Assembly (NCBI RefSeq): GCF_900099815.1
Contig: NZ_FNCW01000013.1
Span: 1-64,000 of the forward strand
From: Psychroflexus sediminis
GTDB taxonomy: Bacteria; Bacteroidota; Bacteroidia; Flavobacteriales; Flavobacteriaceae
Length of the DNA: 64,000 nt
Reading direction: 5' to 3'
Shown here: piece after piece, positions 17,376-26,005 of the stretch
How positions within the stretch are numbered: position 1 is the stretch's first letter
How the letters are laid out: every line of letters starts with the position of its first letter
Notes under the pieces: model-generated
Told to the model about the DNA's origin: nothing
Database searches by the model: none
Seen by the model: the letters and a program-made list of their open reading frames with translations, nothing else
Program-made: the position numbers and the translations under genes

Positions 17376-17389
17376 GTAACTTTTGTTAC
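17376..17389 (+). promoter_or_regulatory. Perfect dyad, candidate Crp/Fnr operator
   Basis: GTAAC-TTTT-GTTAC is a perfect palindrome with the 5-4-5 geometry of Fnr-type sites. A -7-like TATTTTG follows at 17413-17419. If that is the promoter, the dyad centre is near -42, the position used for direct activation. Binding is inferred, not shown. Confidence 0.5.
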
Positions 17390-17501
17390 TGTAAGATCTG
17401 ACAAAATTCTTTTATTTTGCATAAAATTTAATCCCTCAAGATTTTTACCTACTCTGTATTAAAATTCAGAAATAAAGGTTTTGAAGTTCAAATCCAATAA
17501 G

Positions 17502-17771
17502 ATGCAAACAAAAATAACAGTACAAAATTTAAAATGTGGAGGCTGCGCCAATACCATCTACAAACATCTCAATTCTTTTGAAGATGTAAGCAACCTAGAT
17601 ATTGAAGCAGAGCTTTCATCGGTTTCTTTTTCTTATAAAGACGACTCAACCCTTTCAGACGTTGAAAATAAATTAAAGCAGTTAGGCTATCCGGTTGTTG
17701 GAGACGCAAACAACTATATAAATAAGGCGAAATCATTTATAAGCTGTGCAACAGGTAAAATGAACAAATAA
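17502..17771 (+). CDS. Heavy-metal-associated (HMA) domain protein
   Basis: An 89-residue protein consisting of one HMA domain, with the CxxC metal or thiol pair at Cys12 and Cys15 in NLKCGGCANT. The fold then runs through SFSYKDDSTLSDVENKLKQLGYP. A third Cys sits in SFISCATGK near the end. It starts at ATG 17502; an upstream in-frame TTG (17481) is less likely. It may be a copper or persulfide carrier for its neighbours. It lies 18 bases before the persulfide-dioxygenase gene, so the two are one unit. Confidence 0.85.
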   Translation: MQTKITVQNLKCGGCANTIYKHLNSFEDVSNLDIEAELSSVSFSYKDDSTLSDVENKLKQLGYPVVGDANNYINKAKSFISCATGKMNK

Positions 17772-17789
17772 TTTTTTAAAACAAAAGCT

Positions 17790-19136
17790 ATGACAATAAA
17801 ACAATATAACGACAAACCTTTATCTCATCTCTCTTATGCCATTGTAAGTAATGGAAAAATGGCGGTTGTTGATCCTGCAAGAGATCCACAGCCCTATTAT
17901 GAATTTGCTGAAGAAAACGATGCACAAATCGTTGCGGTGTTTGAAACCCACCCCCATGCCGATTTCGTAAGTAGCCATTTGCAAATCCATAAGGAAACCG
18001 GCGCTACAATTTATGTAAGCAAGCTTGTAGGTGCCGATTATCCCCACAAGGCTTTCGATGAAGGCGATGAATTCAAAATGGAAGACATCACTTTCAAATG
18101 TATTCACACCCCTGGACATTCTCCAGACGGCATAACTATTCATGCGGTAGACGATACCACGACCAAAGAGGCTATTTTTACTGGTGATACTTTGTTTATT
18201 GGAGATGTGGGAAGACCCGACTTAAGAGAAAAAGCAGGTAATATGACGGCTAAACGCAAGGAACTTGCTCAGGCGATGTACAAGACCATGACAACGAAAT
18301 TCAATCATTTGTCTGACAATGTTTGGGTGTATCCTGCACACGGAGCCGGGAGTTTATGCGGCAAAAATATGAGTGATGATACAACGAGTACTCTAGGTAA
18401 TGAGCGCATTGGAAACTGGGCGTTTCAGGAACAAACAGAAGAGGAGTTTGTAAAAGAAATTCTCGACGGACAACCGTTTATACCTTCTTATTTCGGACAT
18501 GATGTCGACATCAATAAAACCGGAGCGGCCAATTATAAAGCTTCCGTTTCTGATATTCCTGTTCATTTGAACGTGGAGACTTTTGATGCAGATGCTCCTA
18601 TTATCGATACACGACCTCAAGCGGCTTTCAAAGCCAATCACATTTCCGGCAGCATCAACATCATGGCCAGAACCGAAAATGATAAGATTGAAACCTGGAT
18701 TGGTGCAATCATTAAGCCAGGTGAAGCATTTTATTTGGTGCTGGAATCTATCTCAGATTATGATGAAGTTGTCTCTAGAATAGCTAAAATAGGCTATGAA
18801 TCACAAATTAAAGCGGTTTTAACCCTGGGTCAGGCTCAATTTGAATCTTCTGAGGATTTGGATTACACAGATTTTAAGCAAAACCCGGATCAGTATACCA
18901 TTATAGACATCAGAAATGTGAGTGAGTTTGAAGAATCTCAAGCCTTCGATTCAGCCAAAAATCATCCTTTGAACGAATTAAGGGAAACTGCAGAAGAGAT
19001 TTCAACAGACAAACCTATTGTAGTTCACTGTGCCGGCGGTTACAGAAGTGCAGCCGGAAGCAGTATTATCGAAAGAATTTTACCAAAGGCTAAGGTTTAT
19101 GATTTAAGTGAACGGATAAAAGACTTTAATCAATAG
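17790..19136 (+). CDS. Persulfide dioxygenase-rhodanese fusion (CstB-like)
   Basis: A 448-residue enzyme. The N-terminal metallo-beta-lactamase domain (about 1-230) has THPHADF (His54, His56, Asp58), TPGH (His110) and TGD (Asp133); the first His, His110 and Asp133 match the mononuclear iron ligands of ETHE1 persulfide dioxygenases. Next is a rhodanese-like domain without an active Cys (IDTRPQAAFKANHISGSINI, about 270-350), then a complete rhodanese domain with the loop CAGGYRSAAG and Cys414 as the sulfur acceptor. This is the order known from CstB of Staphylococcus. The expected role is oxidation of protein or low-molecular-weight persulfides to sulfite/thiosulfate. It is the last gene before a strong terminator. 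Confidence 0.88.
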   Translation: MTIKQYNDKPLSHLSYAIVSNGKMAVVDPARDPQPYYEFAEENDAQIVAVFETHPHADFVSSHLQIHKETGATIYVSKLVGADYPHKAFDEGDEFKMEDITFKCIHTPGHSPDGITIHAVDDTTTKEAIFTGDTLFIGDVGRPDLREKAGNMTAKRKELAQAMYKTMTTKFNHLSDNVWVYPAHGAGSLCGKNMSDDTTSTLGNERIGNWAFQEQTEEEFVKEILDGQPFIPSYFGHDVDINKTGAANYKASVSDIPVHLNVETFDADAPIIDTRPQAAFKANHISGSINIMARTENDKIETWIGAIIKPGEAFYLVLESISDYDEVVSRIAKIGYESQIKAVLTLGQAQFESSEDLDYTDFKQNPDQYTIIDIRNVSEFEESQAFDSAKNHPLNELRETAEEISTDKPIVVHCAGGYRSAAGSSIIERILPKAKVYDLSERIKDFNQ

Positions 19137-19156
19137 TTCCAAATTATATTTTTTTT

Positions 19157-19184
19157 AAAGGGCGATGAATTCTCATCGCCCTTT
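19157..19184 (+). terminator. Terminator of the persulfide-dioxygenase operon
   Basis: GGCGATGA at 19161-19168 pairs with TCATCGCC at 19173-19180 around ATTC, flanked by A and T runs. Confidence 0.92.
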
Positions 19185-19205
19185 TATTTTTGGTGTAGTT
19201 TTGTA

Positions 19206-20258
19206 ATGATGAAAAAAATAATTTTACTTTTTATAGGATTTACTTTGTTTTCCTGTATGCAGCCTCTTGATAAGCAATCAACCAGACTGCCTTATGTTTT
19301 GAAAGGAAGCATCAATGGAGAATTTGATGATTTCATTAGGATCAGGTACGACGACCAGATCGATTCTGTAGAGGTCATTAACAATAGCTTTCAATTTGAA
19401 GGCGAGGTATCTTCACCTAAAGCTTTCCGATTTACATTTGACTCGATAACAACTTCTGATGTGTTTTATCTTGAAAATGATACCTTAGTTTTCGATATCA
19501 TTGTTGATGAAGTGAAACTTGATCAGGATACATTTAAAGATTACGAAATCAGACAGTTAAGCGGAGGAAAAACGAAAGATCTAAAAGCATACATGAATAC
19601 CCTTTTGAAATCAAGTTCGAAATCAAAAAAAAACAGAAGCCTCCTCGTAAAAGAAATTGATAGTTTAATTAAAATTTATCCAAATCATGATTATCTTGGA
19701 AAATTGCTTTCAGAACTGAGCATGAAACAGTATTTGTTATATACCGATATAAGAGGCTTAGTTTCTAAGATAAATATAGATGAATTAAATCCTCATGATA
19801 TTGGTGTACTTGAAAAATACCAACAGAAACGAAGAAATTATCAAATAGGCAGTGAGATTCCTTCTTTTGAATTGATTTCAATTACTTCTGAAACCGTAAA
19901 ACTCAGGTCTGAACTTTCTAAACTCAATCTCATTATATTTTGGGACAGCTGGTGTGAAGAATGTAAATCCAAGCAAGCCGATTTACTAGAAATCTATCGT
20001 AGTTATAAATTCGAAGGCTTTGAAGTTATTGGTGTTTCCTTAGATACCAATCAGCAGGATTGGATTACTGCTGTTTCCCAAAAATCCTTCCCTTGGAAGT
20101 CCCTTAGAGTGGAAAGCGGCTTTACAGGAAAGATGGCTTCCGAAATGGGTATCGTAGACCTTCCTCAGAATTATCTCGTGGATAAAAAAGGCAGAATTAT
20201 TGAAATAAATTTAAGTCTTGATGAACTTAAAACTATATTATCTGCGTTATTAGATTAA
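19206..20258 (+). CDS. TlpA-like thioredoxin-fold lipoprotein
   Basis: A 350-residue lipoprotein anchored by the Cys in TLFSCMQ (residue 17). Its N-terminal part (about 30-120) resembles the DUF4369 beta-domain common in Bacteroidota thioredoxin lipoproteins (KGSINGEFDDFIRIRY). The C-terminal thioredoxin domain begins GSEIPSFELIS and carries the redox pair in WDSWCEECK, then GVSLDT and a cis-Pro segment (DLPQNYLVD). A role in periplasmic thiol-disulfide exchange is inferred. The start could be the second ATG three bases on. The gene sits 29 bases before a beta-barrel gene. Confidence 0.88.
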   Translation: MMKKIILLFIGFTLFSCMQPLDKQSTRLPYVLKGSINGEFDDFIRIRYDDQIDSVEVINNSFQFEGEVSSPKAFRFTFDSITTSDVFYLENDTLVFDIIVDEVKLDQDTFKDYEIRQLSGGKTKDLKAYMNTLLKSSSKSKKNRSLLVKEIDSLIKIYPNHDYLGKLLSELSMKQYLLYTDIRGLVSKINIDELNPHDIGVLEKYQQKRRNYQIGSEIPSFELISITSETVKLRSELSKLNLIIFWDSWCEECKSKQADLLEIYRSYKFEGFEVIGVSLDTNQQDWITAVSQKSFPWKSLRVESGFTGKMASEMGIVDLPQNYLVDKKGRIIEINLSLDELKTILSALLD

Positions 20259-20287
20259 CTTATTTTAAATTAGTAAAAAAAAACATC

Positions 20288-20809
20288 ATGAAACGTATAA
20301 TCAAACTTATAGTCATTGGTTTATTTTTTTTAAGCGCGACAAATTCAAATTCTCAAAGTCTGGATCTTGGAATTAAAGGTGGAATCAATTATGCTTCCAT
20401 ATCAAGTATAGGTGAGGATAGTAGGCTAGGTCTAACTGGAGGCGCGTTTATCGGAGCTCGGTTTAATGCATTTGCAGTTCAGGCGGAAGTTTTATTTTCT
20501 CAACAAGGAGGTGAATTTAATCAGGAGTCCATAGAAACCGATCATGCTCTGGTTCCTATCCTTTTAAAATTTCATTTTCTGAGAATCTTCAACTTGCAGG
20601 CTGGTCCGCAATTCAATTTTCTGGTAAATGACTCCGATATCTTAGAATCTGAAAAACTCAGTGTTTCCGGTGCTGTTGGTGTGGGCTTGAGCTTAGGCTC
20701 CTCATTGAGTATTGATGCCAGGTATAATTATGGTTTTACCGATGCGTTTAAAGGAGCTGAAGGAAAACACAGGTTTATTTCTCTGGCACTTGGTTTTTCT
20801 TTTCTATAA
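20288..20809 (+). CDS. PorT-like outer-membrane beta-barrel protein
   Basis: A 173-residue outer-membrane protein with a signal peptide (MKRIIKLIVIGLFFLSATNSNSQ, cut after NSQ) and a small beta-barrel. SLDLGIKGGINYASI and the aromatic end HRFISLALGFSFL are typical of the outer-membrane beta-barrel (PorT/OmpA-like) group in Bacteroidota. Its function is not known. Its 3' end overlaps the next, opposite-strand gene by 35 bases. Confidence 0.85.
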   Translation: MKRIIKLIVIGLFFLSATNSNSQSLDLGIKGGINYASISSIGEDSRLGLTGGAFIGARFNAFAVQAEVLFSQQGGEFNQESIETDHALVPILLKFHFLRIFNLQAGPQFNFLVNDSDILESEKLSVSGAVGVGLSLGSSLSIDARYNYGFTDAFKGAEGKHRFISLALGFSFL

Positions 20810-21083
20810 GCTCAATTGAAAACTCAGAGTTTTCACCAATGTCAATTCTGGACATCTGATAGTCCGGATGAGTCAAAATGAGTTCATCACCTCTGTTTTT
20901 GGTGTTGATTCTGAATTCACCTTTGGCATTCGTAGTCGAATTTAAGTCGGTTCCCATCACTTGTACGAGAACATTTTCTACAGGTGCTCCACTGGCGTCA
21001 GTAACTTTCCCGTCCAGCAGATGACTATCACTTCCGCAGGAAATAAAAACCAGAGAAAGCAAGATAAAAGTAACTTTTTTCAT
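20775..21083 (-). CDS. Small carboxypeptidase-regulatory-like lipoprotein
   Basis: A 102-residue lipoprotein with lipobox FISCGSD (Cys16 from the chosen start). It is a single beta-sandwich: LLDGKVTDASGAPVENVLVQVMGTDLNSTTNAKGEFRI, the carboxypeptidase-regulatory-like pattern also found in the plug-proximal part of TonB receptors. The open frame extends upstream to 21164, but the signal peptide makes the ATG at 21083 the sensible start. Its tail overlaps the beta-barrel gene by 35 bases in the opposite direction. Confidence 0.8.
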   Translation of the reverse strand: MKKVTFILLSLVFISCGSDSHLLDGKVTDASGAPVENVLVQVMGTDLNSTTNAKGEFRINTKNRGDELILTHPDYQMSRIDIGENSEFSIELIEKKNQVPEK

Positions 21084-21114
21084 AGTATCATTGTAATAAA
21101 TAGTTATTGAGTCT

Positions 21115-22773
21115 ATGACACGAATATACAGTTTACTTTTCATCTTCTGCACCACTTTCAGCATGCAGTCTCAATTATTGACTGGAGAAAATAAGCAATT
21201 TAGCAGAGCGGATACCTTACGGGGAAGTCTCAGACCAGAACGAACCAGTTTTGATGTCTTGTCCTACAATTTAGATATCCAACTCGATCCCAAGGAACGT
21301 TTTTTAAGCGGTTTTAATGAAATCGAGTTTCGGGTCTTGGAGAAAACCTCAAAAATACAGCTGGATTTATTTCAGAATATGAAAATAGATTCGATCGTAT
21401 TCAACGAAACGAACCTGACTTACGAAAGAGATGAACATGCAGTTTTTATCAATTTTGAAACCCCTTTGAAAGCAGGAACTACAGAAAGTCTTACCTTCTA
21501 TTATTCAGGCTACCCAGTGGTTGCTAAAAATGCTCCCTGGGACGGTGGCTTTGTGTTTTCTGAAGACAAACAGGGAAAGCCTTTTATAGCAGTTGCAGTT
21601 CAGGGAACGGGAGCCAGTCTCTGGTATCCAAACAAAGACCACCAAAGCGATGAACCGGATTCAGCAGATATAAAAGTGAGCGTACCCAATGGGCTTATGA
21701 ATGTTTCCAATGGTAGATTGATAGAAGAAATCCCTCTGGACAACGCTTATACCAAATGGCACTGGAGGGTGGAACATCCAATCAACAATTATAATATCAC
21801 TTTGAATATTGCAGATTATGCGCATTTTGAAGATGAATACAGGGGTTTATCTCTTAATTATTATGTCTTGAAGGAAAATTTAGAAAAGGCTAAAGAACAA
21901 TTCCAACAGGTCAAGCCTATGATGGATTGTTTTTATGAAAAATTTGGTGAATATCCCTTTCAGAAAGATGGCTATAAGCTCGTTGAGACCCCCTATTTAG
22001 GAATGGAGCATCAAAGTGCAGTGGCTTATGGTAATAATTACTTAAACGGCTACCTGGGGAAGGATATGTCCAATACTGGTATTGGCTTAAAATGGGATTT
22101 TATCATCATACACGAATCTGCACATGAATGGTTTGGAAACTCTGTATCTGCCGCAGACATTGCAGACATGTGGATTCACGAAAGTTTCACTGCTTATGCC
22201 GAATCTGTTTATGTAGAATGTGAATATGGTAAAAAGGATGCTGTCCAGTATTTATATGGTCTGAGAAGGATAATTTCTAACGACAAACCTATCATTGGTA
22301 AATATGGCCTCAATCATGAAGGCTCTGGAGATATGTACTACAAAGGGGCCAACATGCTGAATACCTTGAGAAGTGTTATCAACAATGATGAAAAGTGGTG
22401 GAAACTTTTGAAAGAATTTCATGAAACCTTCAAGTATCAAACCATTCATGCTGATGATGTGATTGACTTTTACAATCAGAATACTAATTTTGATCTAAAA
22501 CCTATTTTCAATCAATATCTGAATTACGCTGATATACCAGAATTACAACTGAAATTTAACGATAAAGGTCAGGTGCATATGAGATGGAAAACCGATGTAA
22601 AAAACTTTAAAATGCCGATTGAATTTCAAAATTCTACAGAGAAGATTATCAAAAGGCAAGTTGTTGGTAATGACTGGGAATCAATAGATCTGGAAATAAA
22701 TGATATCGATGAATTAGCCATTAATAGATATGGATTTTACATAGATATCACCAAAATTGATGAGTCAAATTAA
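21115..22773 (+). CDS. Secreted M1 family aminopeptidase
   Basis: A 552-residue zinc metallopeptidase. It has a signal peptide (MTRIYSLLFIFCTTFSMQSQ, cut near residue 20), an N-terminal beta-domain, the exopeptidase motif GMEH at 296-299, and the zinc site HESAH (His333, Glu334, His337) with Glu356 eighteen residues on, in IHESFTAYAE. A Gly-rich segment and an M1-like helical tail follow. It is shorter than the multi-domain M1 enzymes; the four-domain E. coli type has a longer C-terminal part. It likely trims peptides in the periplasm. It overlaps menE by four bases tail to tail. Confidence 0.92.
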   Translation: MTRIYSLLFIFCTTFSMQSQLLTGENKQFSRADTLRGSLRPERTSFDVLSYNLDIQLDPKERFLSGFNEIEFRVLEKTSKIQLDLFQNMKIDSIVFNETNLTYERDEHAVFINFETPLKAGTTESLTFYYSGYPVVAKNAPWDGGFVFSEDKQGKPFIAVAVQGTGASLWYPNKDHQSDEPDSADIKVSVPNGLMNVSNGRLIEEIPLDNAYTKWHWRVEHPINNYNITLNIADYAHFEDEYRGLSLNYYVLKENLEKAKEQFQQVKPMMDCFYEKFGEYPFQKDGYKLVETPYLGMEHQSAVAYGNNYLNGYLGKDMSNTGIGLKWDFIIIHESAHEWFGNSVSAADIADMWIHESFTAYAESVYVECEYGKKDAVQYLYGLRRIISNDKPIIGKYGLNHEGSGDMYYKGANMLNTLRSVINNDEKWWKLLKEFHETFKYQTIHADDVIDFYNQNTNFDLKPIFNQYLNYADIPELQLKFNDKGQVHMRWKTDVKNFKMPIEFQNSTEKIIKRQVVGNDWESIDLEINDIDELAINRYGFYIDITKIDESN

Positions 22774-23864
22774 CTCATCAATTTTGATAAGGTTTTCTTT
22801 CGATGTATTTTACCTGAGGGAGTTTCTTCAAACTTGTCTATTAGATAAATATGTTTAGGTTTTTCGTACTTGTCAAAACTTGACATCTTATTGATGGCTT
22901 CTCTTAGATCGCTCAGGAATTTGTCATTTTGAGGGGCTTCTATAAACAGAACCACTTGTTCTCCAAGGGAGTCATCAGCTAAGCCAGCTATAAAAAATCT
23001 ATGCGTAATGAGTTTCTGTAGTTTTTTCTCAACGCTTTCTGGAAATATTTTAACTCCGCCAGAATTGATAATATTATCTACCCTACCCTTCCAATAAAAC
23101 TTTTTATACGTCAGTACCTCTACAATATCATTAGTCACAAGTTCATCATCCAGTATTTTTGGGGCTTTTATAACTAAACAATTATTTTCATTTTGAGATA
23201 CACTTACATTGGGCAAAGCTTTAAATGGCCTTTTTTCGGTATTATCAGTTTTAGGATTCAATTTTCTTGCTGCTATATGCGAAATGGTTTCAGTCATCCC
23301 ATACACTTCAAAAACTTTGGTAGGAATGCCTTGAATTAATCCGATAAGATTTTCAGAAACAGCCCCCCCTCCGACAATTAATTTCTTCACCAAATGAAGC
23401 CTTCCTAAAGAATTATCCATCTGAAAAGGAGTCATCGCGCAAAAATCATAAGTTTTAAAAAGCTTGTCCAGTGGATTTGATTTTGGTTCTACTATATCCA
23501 AATCCCAACCGAGAACCATAGCTCTTACGAGCATCATACGGCCTCCAATATAATCTGTTGGTAAACAAAGCAAGGCGTTTGTTCCTTCTTCAACTTTAAA
23601 AAATTTACCTGTAGCCAAAGCGCTATTGATCATTTTTTGTTTGTCGATGAAATAAACCTTAGGTTCTCCAGTAGAACCTGAGGTTCTTACTTTTATACTG
23701 TCATAATCGTCATTAAGCCAATCCAGAAGAAAGTTTCCCACGGGTTCTTCAAACGGCTCACCTTCTTTTACATAACTATAAGCTACAGAGCGTAATTCAG
23801 TTTTATTGAAATGATTCCCATTAATTTTAAAACGAGGATGAATTTCAAAAGAATGATTTTTCAT
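22770..23864 (-). CDS. menE: O-succinylbenzoate-CoA ligase (AMP-binding enzyme)
   Basis: A 364-residue ANL-family ligase. The AMP-binding motif is VRTSGSTGEPKVYFI; VYGMTETISHIA and YWKGRVDNIINSGGVKIFPES are the later ANL boxes; the KIHRKKTL tail carries the C-terminal catalytic Lys. It is shorter than long acyl-CoA ligases, as MenE enzymes of Bacteroidota are. MenE is inferred from the nearby menC. It would activate o-succinylbenzoate for menaquinone. ATG 23864 is preferred over the longer frame at 23888. It follows the CPBP gene on the same strand with an 84-base gap. Confidence 0.85.
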   Translation of the reverse strand: MKNHSFEIHPRFKINGNHFNKTELRSVAYSYVKEGEPFEEPVGNFLLDWLNDDYDSIKVRTSGSTGEPKVYFIDKQKMINSALATGKFFKVEEGTNALLCLPTDYIGGRMMLVRAMVLGWDLDIVEPKSNPLDKLFKTYDFCAMTPFQMDNSLGRLHLVKKLIVGGGAVSENLIGLIQGIPTKVFEVYGMTETISHIAARKLNPKTDNTEKRPFKALPNVSVSQNENNCLVIKAPKILDDELVTNDIVEVLTYKKFYWKGRVDNIINSGGVKIFPESVEKKLQKLITHRFFIAGLADDSLGEQVVLFIEAPQNDKFLSDLREAINKMSSFDKYEKPKHIYLIDKFEETPSGKIHRKKTLSKLMS

Positions 23865-23948
23865 AAGCCGATATTTAGATAATATCAATACTAAATATTA
23901 TTAAAATAATAATCCACATTAATATGTTAAATTATCATTATGAGGCAT

Positions 23949-24881
23949 TTAAAGTAATTCGACTTTACCAAATAGCCTGGATTTCCAATTTTTCCAATTA
24001 TAAACCTTTGCCATAATTAATAAATAAATAGGGTAAATTATAAGAACTGGAATTAAAACATCAAAGCCTATGGATGGTTCTGCCGTGTAAATTAAGATAG
24101 ATTCTGTTTGAAAAGCTGTCCAGTCTGCTGTAACGAGCAAGGCCGTAATCAAGTTATTACCCGCATGAAAGCCTATAGAAAGTTCCAGACCTTCGTCCAT
24201 AAGTGCCATAACGCCCAGCAAAAAACCGGTTCCTATATAACTTATCATAATCACATAACCAAGCTTTGTCACTTCTGGATTGCCAAGATGTAATAGTCCA
24301 AAACCAACCGAAGTTGCGATTAAAGGAAGCCATCTGTTTCTAAAAACAATACCAAGTCCTTGCATGAGATAACCTCTAAAATAAATTTCCTCGAAAGTGG
24401 TCTGAATAGGAACCATAATAATACCGATAGCCGCTAAAATCAGGAATTGATCCCATTTCAAATTCCATAAAAAATCATCCGGATTTAAAACAAAATCTAT
24501 TATTGTCATGACAGCTATAAAAAAACCAACGATGCTGAAGCCTAAAAGGACTCGTTTCCAATCAAATTTTACACGAGTCGTCAAAACATCTTTAAATTTC
24601 TGATTATGAAAAAATTTCACAATAAGCCAAATTCCCAAAAATCCAATGGCAAATGATAATAGCATCAAAAAAAACGTAAGGTTTGAATCCAAGGTGCCCA
24701 TCAAGGTCTCGTAATTCGACAAACTAGACAAATCTCTTCCCTCCATTGCCAATTTGTAACTGACTACACCTATAAAAGGTATGGTACCCGCTTGCCAAAT
24801 AATGAATATCAAAAATGCGCCAACAAGATACCTCCACCATTCGTGATCTCCTTTTGCAGCTAATGCGATGTAATCTTTCAT
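23949..24881 (-). CDS. CPBP-family intramembrane metalloprotease
   Basis: A 310-residue integral membrane protein of the CPBP/Abi family. Several hydrophobic helices are visible (about 18-40, 70-90, 110-130, 145-160, 185-200, 205-225, 270-295). The catalytic motifs are EEIYFRG (Glu164, Glu165, Arg169), and two later His-containing stretches, LLHLGN and GFHAGNN. The substrate is unknown; some relatives process prenylated or bacteriocin-linked proteins. Its ATG overlaps the menC stop by four bases, so it is translationally coupled to menaquinone synthesis. Confidence 0.88.
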   Translation of the reverse strand: MKDYIALAAKGDHEWWRYLVGAFLIFIIWQAGTIPFIGVVSYKLAMEGRDLSSLSNYETLMGTLDSNLTFFLMLLSFAIGFLGIWLIVKFFHNQKFKDVLTTRVKFDWKRVLLGFSIVGFFIAVMTIIDFVLNPDDFLWNLKWDQFLILAAIGIIMVPIQTTFEEIYFRGYLMQGLGIVFRNRWLPLIATSVGFGLLHLGNPEVTKLGYVIMISYIGTGFLLGVMALMDEGLELSIGFHAGNNLITALLVTADWTAFQTESILIYTAEPSIGFDVLIPVLIIYPIYLLIMAKVYNWKNWKSRLFGKVELL

Positions 24882-25918
24882 AAATTGAATTTATTTTCCC
24901 ATTCAAGATCAGGATTATACATGATTTTTTCACCTTTTATCACTAAAGGACTTTCAATATTATTGGTGTAAAGCCCTCCTGTACCAAGCCCTTGTGGCAT
25001 GTTATTATGTTGGACATAGGTAAACTGAGCTATGGCATTAAGACCGATATTACTTTCTAAGGCACTCGTGATCCACCATCCGATGTTATGCTGTTTTGCC
25101 AGCTCAATCCATTCTTCAGAACCACGAAAACCACCGATTAAACTGGGTTTCAAAATAATATACTGCGGCTGTATAGTTAGTAAAGCCTTTTCCTTATTTG
25201 TTACATCTTTAACACCAATTAATTCTTCATCTAAAGCTATAGGCAAAGGGGTTTGTTGACAAAGCCTGGCCATGTCCTGCCATTGACCCTGAGCGATAGG
25301 TTGCTCTATACTATGCAAATCGAATTGACTCAAACGTTCAAGCTTATCCAAAGCATCATCGGGAGAAAAAGCGCCATTGGCATCTACACGCAATTCTATA
25401 TCCGAGGCTGAAAATTCACTTCTAATGTATTTTAACAATTCCAATTCTGATTCGAAATCTATGGCGCCAATTTTGAGTTTAATACAGCTAAACCCCTGTT
25501 GGATTTTTTCCTGAATTTGGGTTTTCATAAAGGGCTTATCTCCCATCCAGATCAATCCATTGATAAGCATTCCCTCTTTTCCCTCTGTAAATTCTGAAGG
25601 AAATAAAAGGTAAGGATTTGCAGAAGATAAAGATTGAAAAGCCATTTCCAGACCAAATTGGATGGAAGGGAAATCTTTTAATTGTGAATAAAGTGTTTTA
25701 AGACCTAAATGAATATTTTCGCAGGTCCATTTTAGCTTTTCTTCATAATCTTTCCTATCATCGATGCTTAACCCTTTAAGGAGCCCACACTCTCCTATTC
25801 CATAGCTTTCTTTTGTTTCAAGCTTGATGAACCAGGATTCCTTAGTTTTTAAAACACCCCGCGAAGTTCCGCTTGGACGTTTAAATTCTAAGCTGTGTTT
25901 AAAATAAGATGCCTTCAT
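24878..25918 (-). CDS. menC: o-Succinylbenzoate synthase
   Basis: A 346-residue enolase-superfamily enzyme that dehydrates SHCHC to o-succinylbenzoate. The barrel has KLKIGAIDFESE with the catalytic Lys pair, RVDANGAFSP and ALDEELIGV as metal ligands, and ILKPSLIGGFRG with the second Lys. The N-terminal capping domain has KESYGIGECGLLKG. The length is normal. It lies at the head of menC-CPBP-menE, the last two-step conversion to o-succinylbenzoyl-CoA. A terminator separates it from ettA upstream. Confidence 0.93.
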   Translation of the reverse strand: MKASYFKHSLEFKRPSGTSRGVLKTKESWFIKLETKESYGIGECGLLKGLSIDDRKDYEEKLKWTCENIHLGLKTLYSQLKDFPSIQFGLEMAFQSLSSANPYLLFPSEFTEGKEGMLINGLIWMGDKPFMKTQIQEKIQQGFSCIKLKIGAIDFESELELLKYIRSEFSASDIELRVDANGAFSPDDALDKLERLSQFDLHSIEQPIAQGQWQDMARLCQQTPLPIALDEELIGVKDVTNKEKALLTIQPQYIILKPSLIGGFRGSEEWIELAKQHNIGWWITSALESNIGLNAIAQFTYVQHNNMPQGLGTGGLYTNNIESPLVIKGEKIMYNPDLEWENKFNL

Positions 25919-25940
25919 TTTAAAATTTGGATTAAAATTA

Positions 25941-25970
25941 AAAAAGCCAATCTACTATGAGAGGCTTTTT
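25941..25970 (-). terminator. Terminator after ettA
   Basis: AAAAAGCC at 25941-25948 pairs with GGCTTTTT at 25963-25970, with an inner TCT/AGA pair. It can work on both strands but here ends the minus-strand ettA transcript. Confidence 0.85.
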
Positions 25971-26005
25971 TAAAATTTGGGTTTAGATATATGTTTTAAC
26001 GTAAT

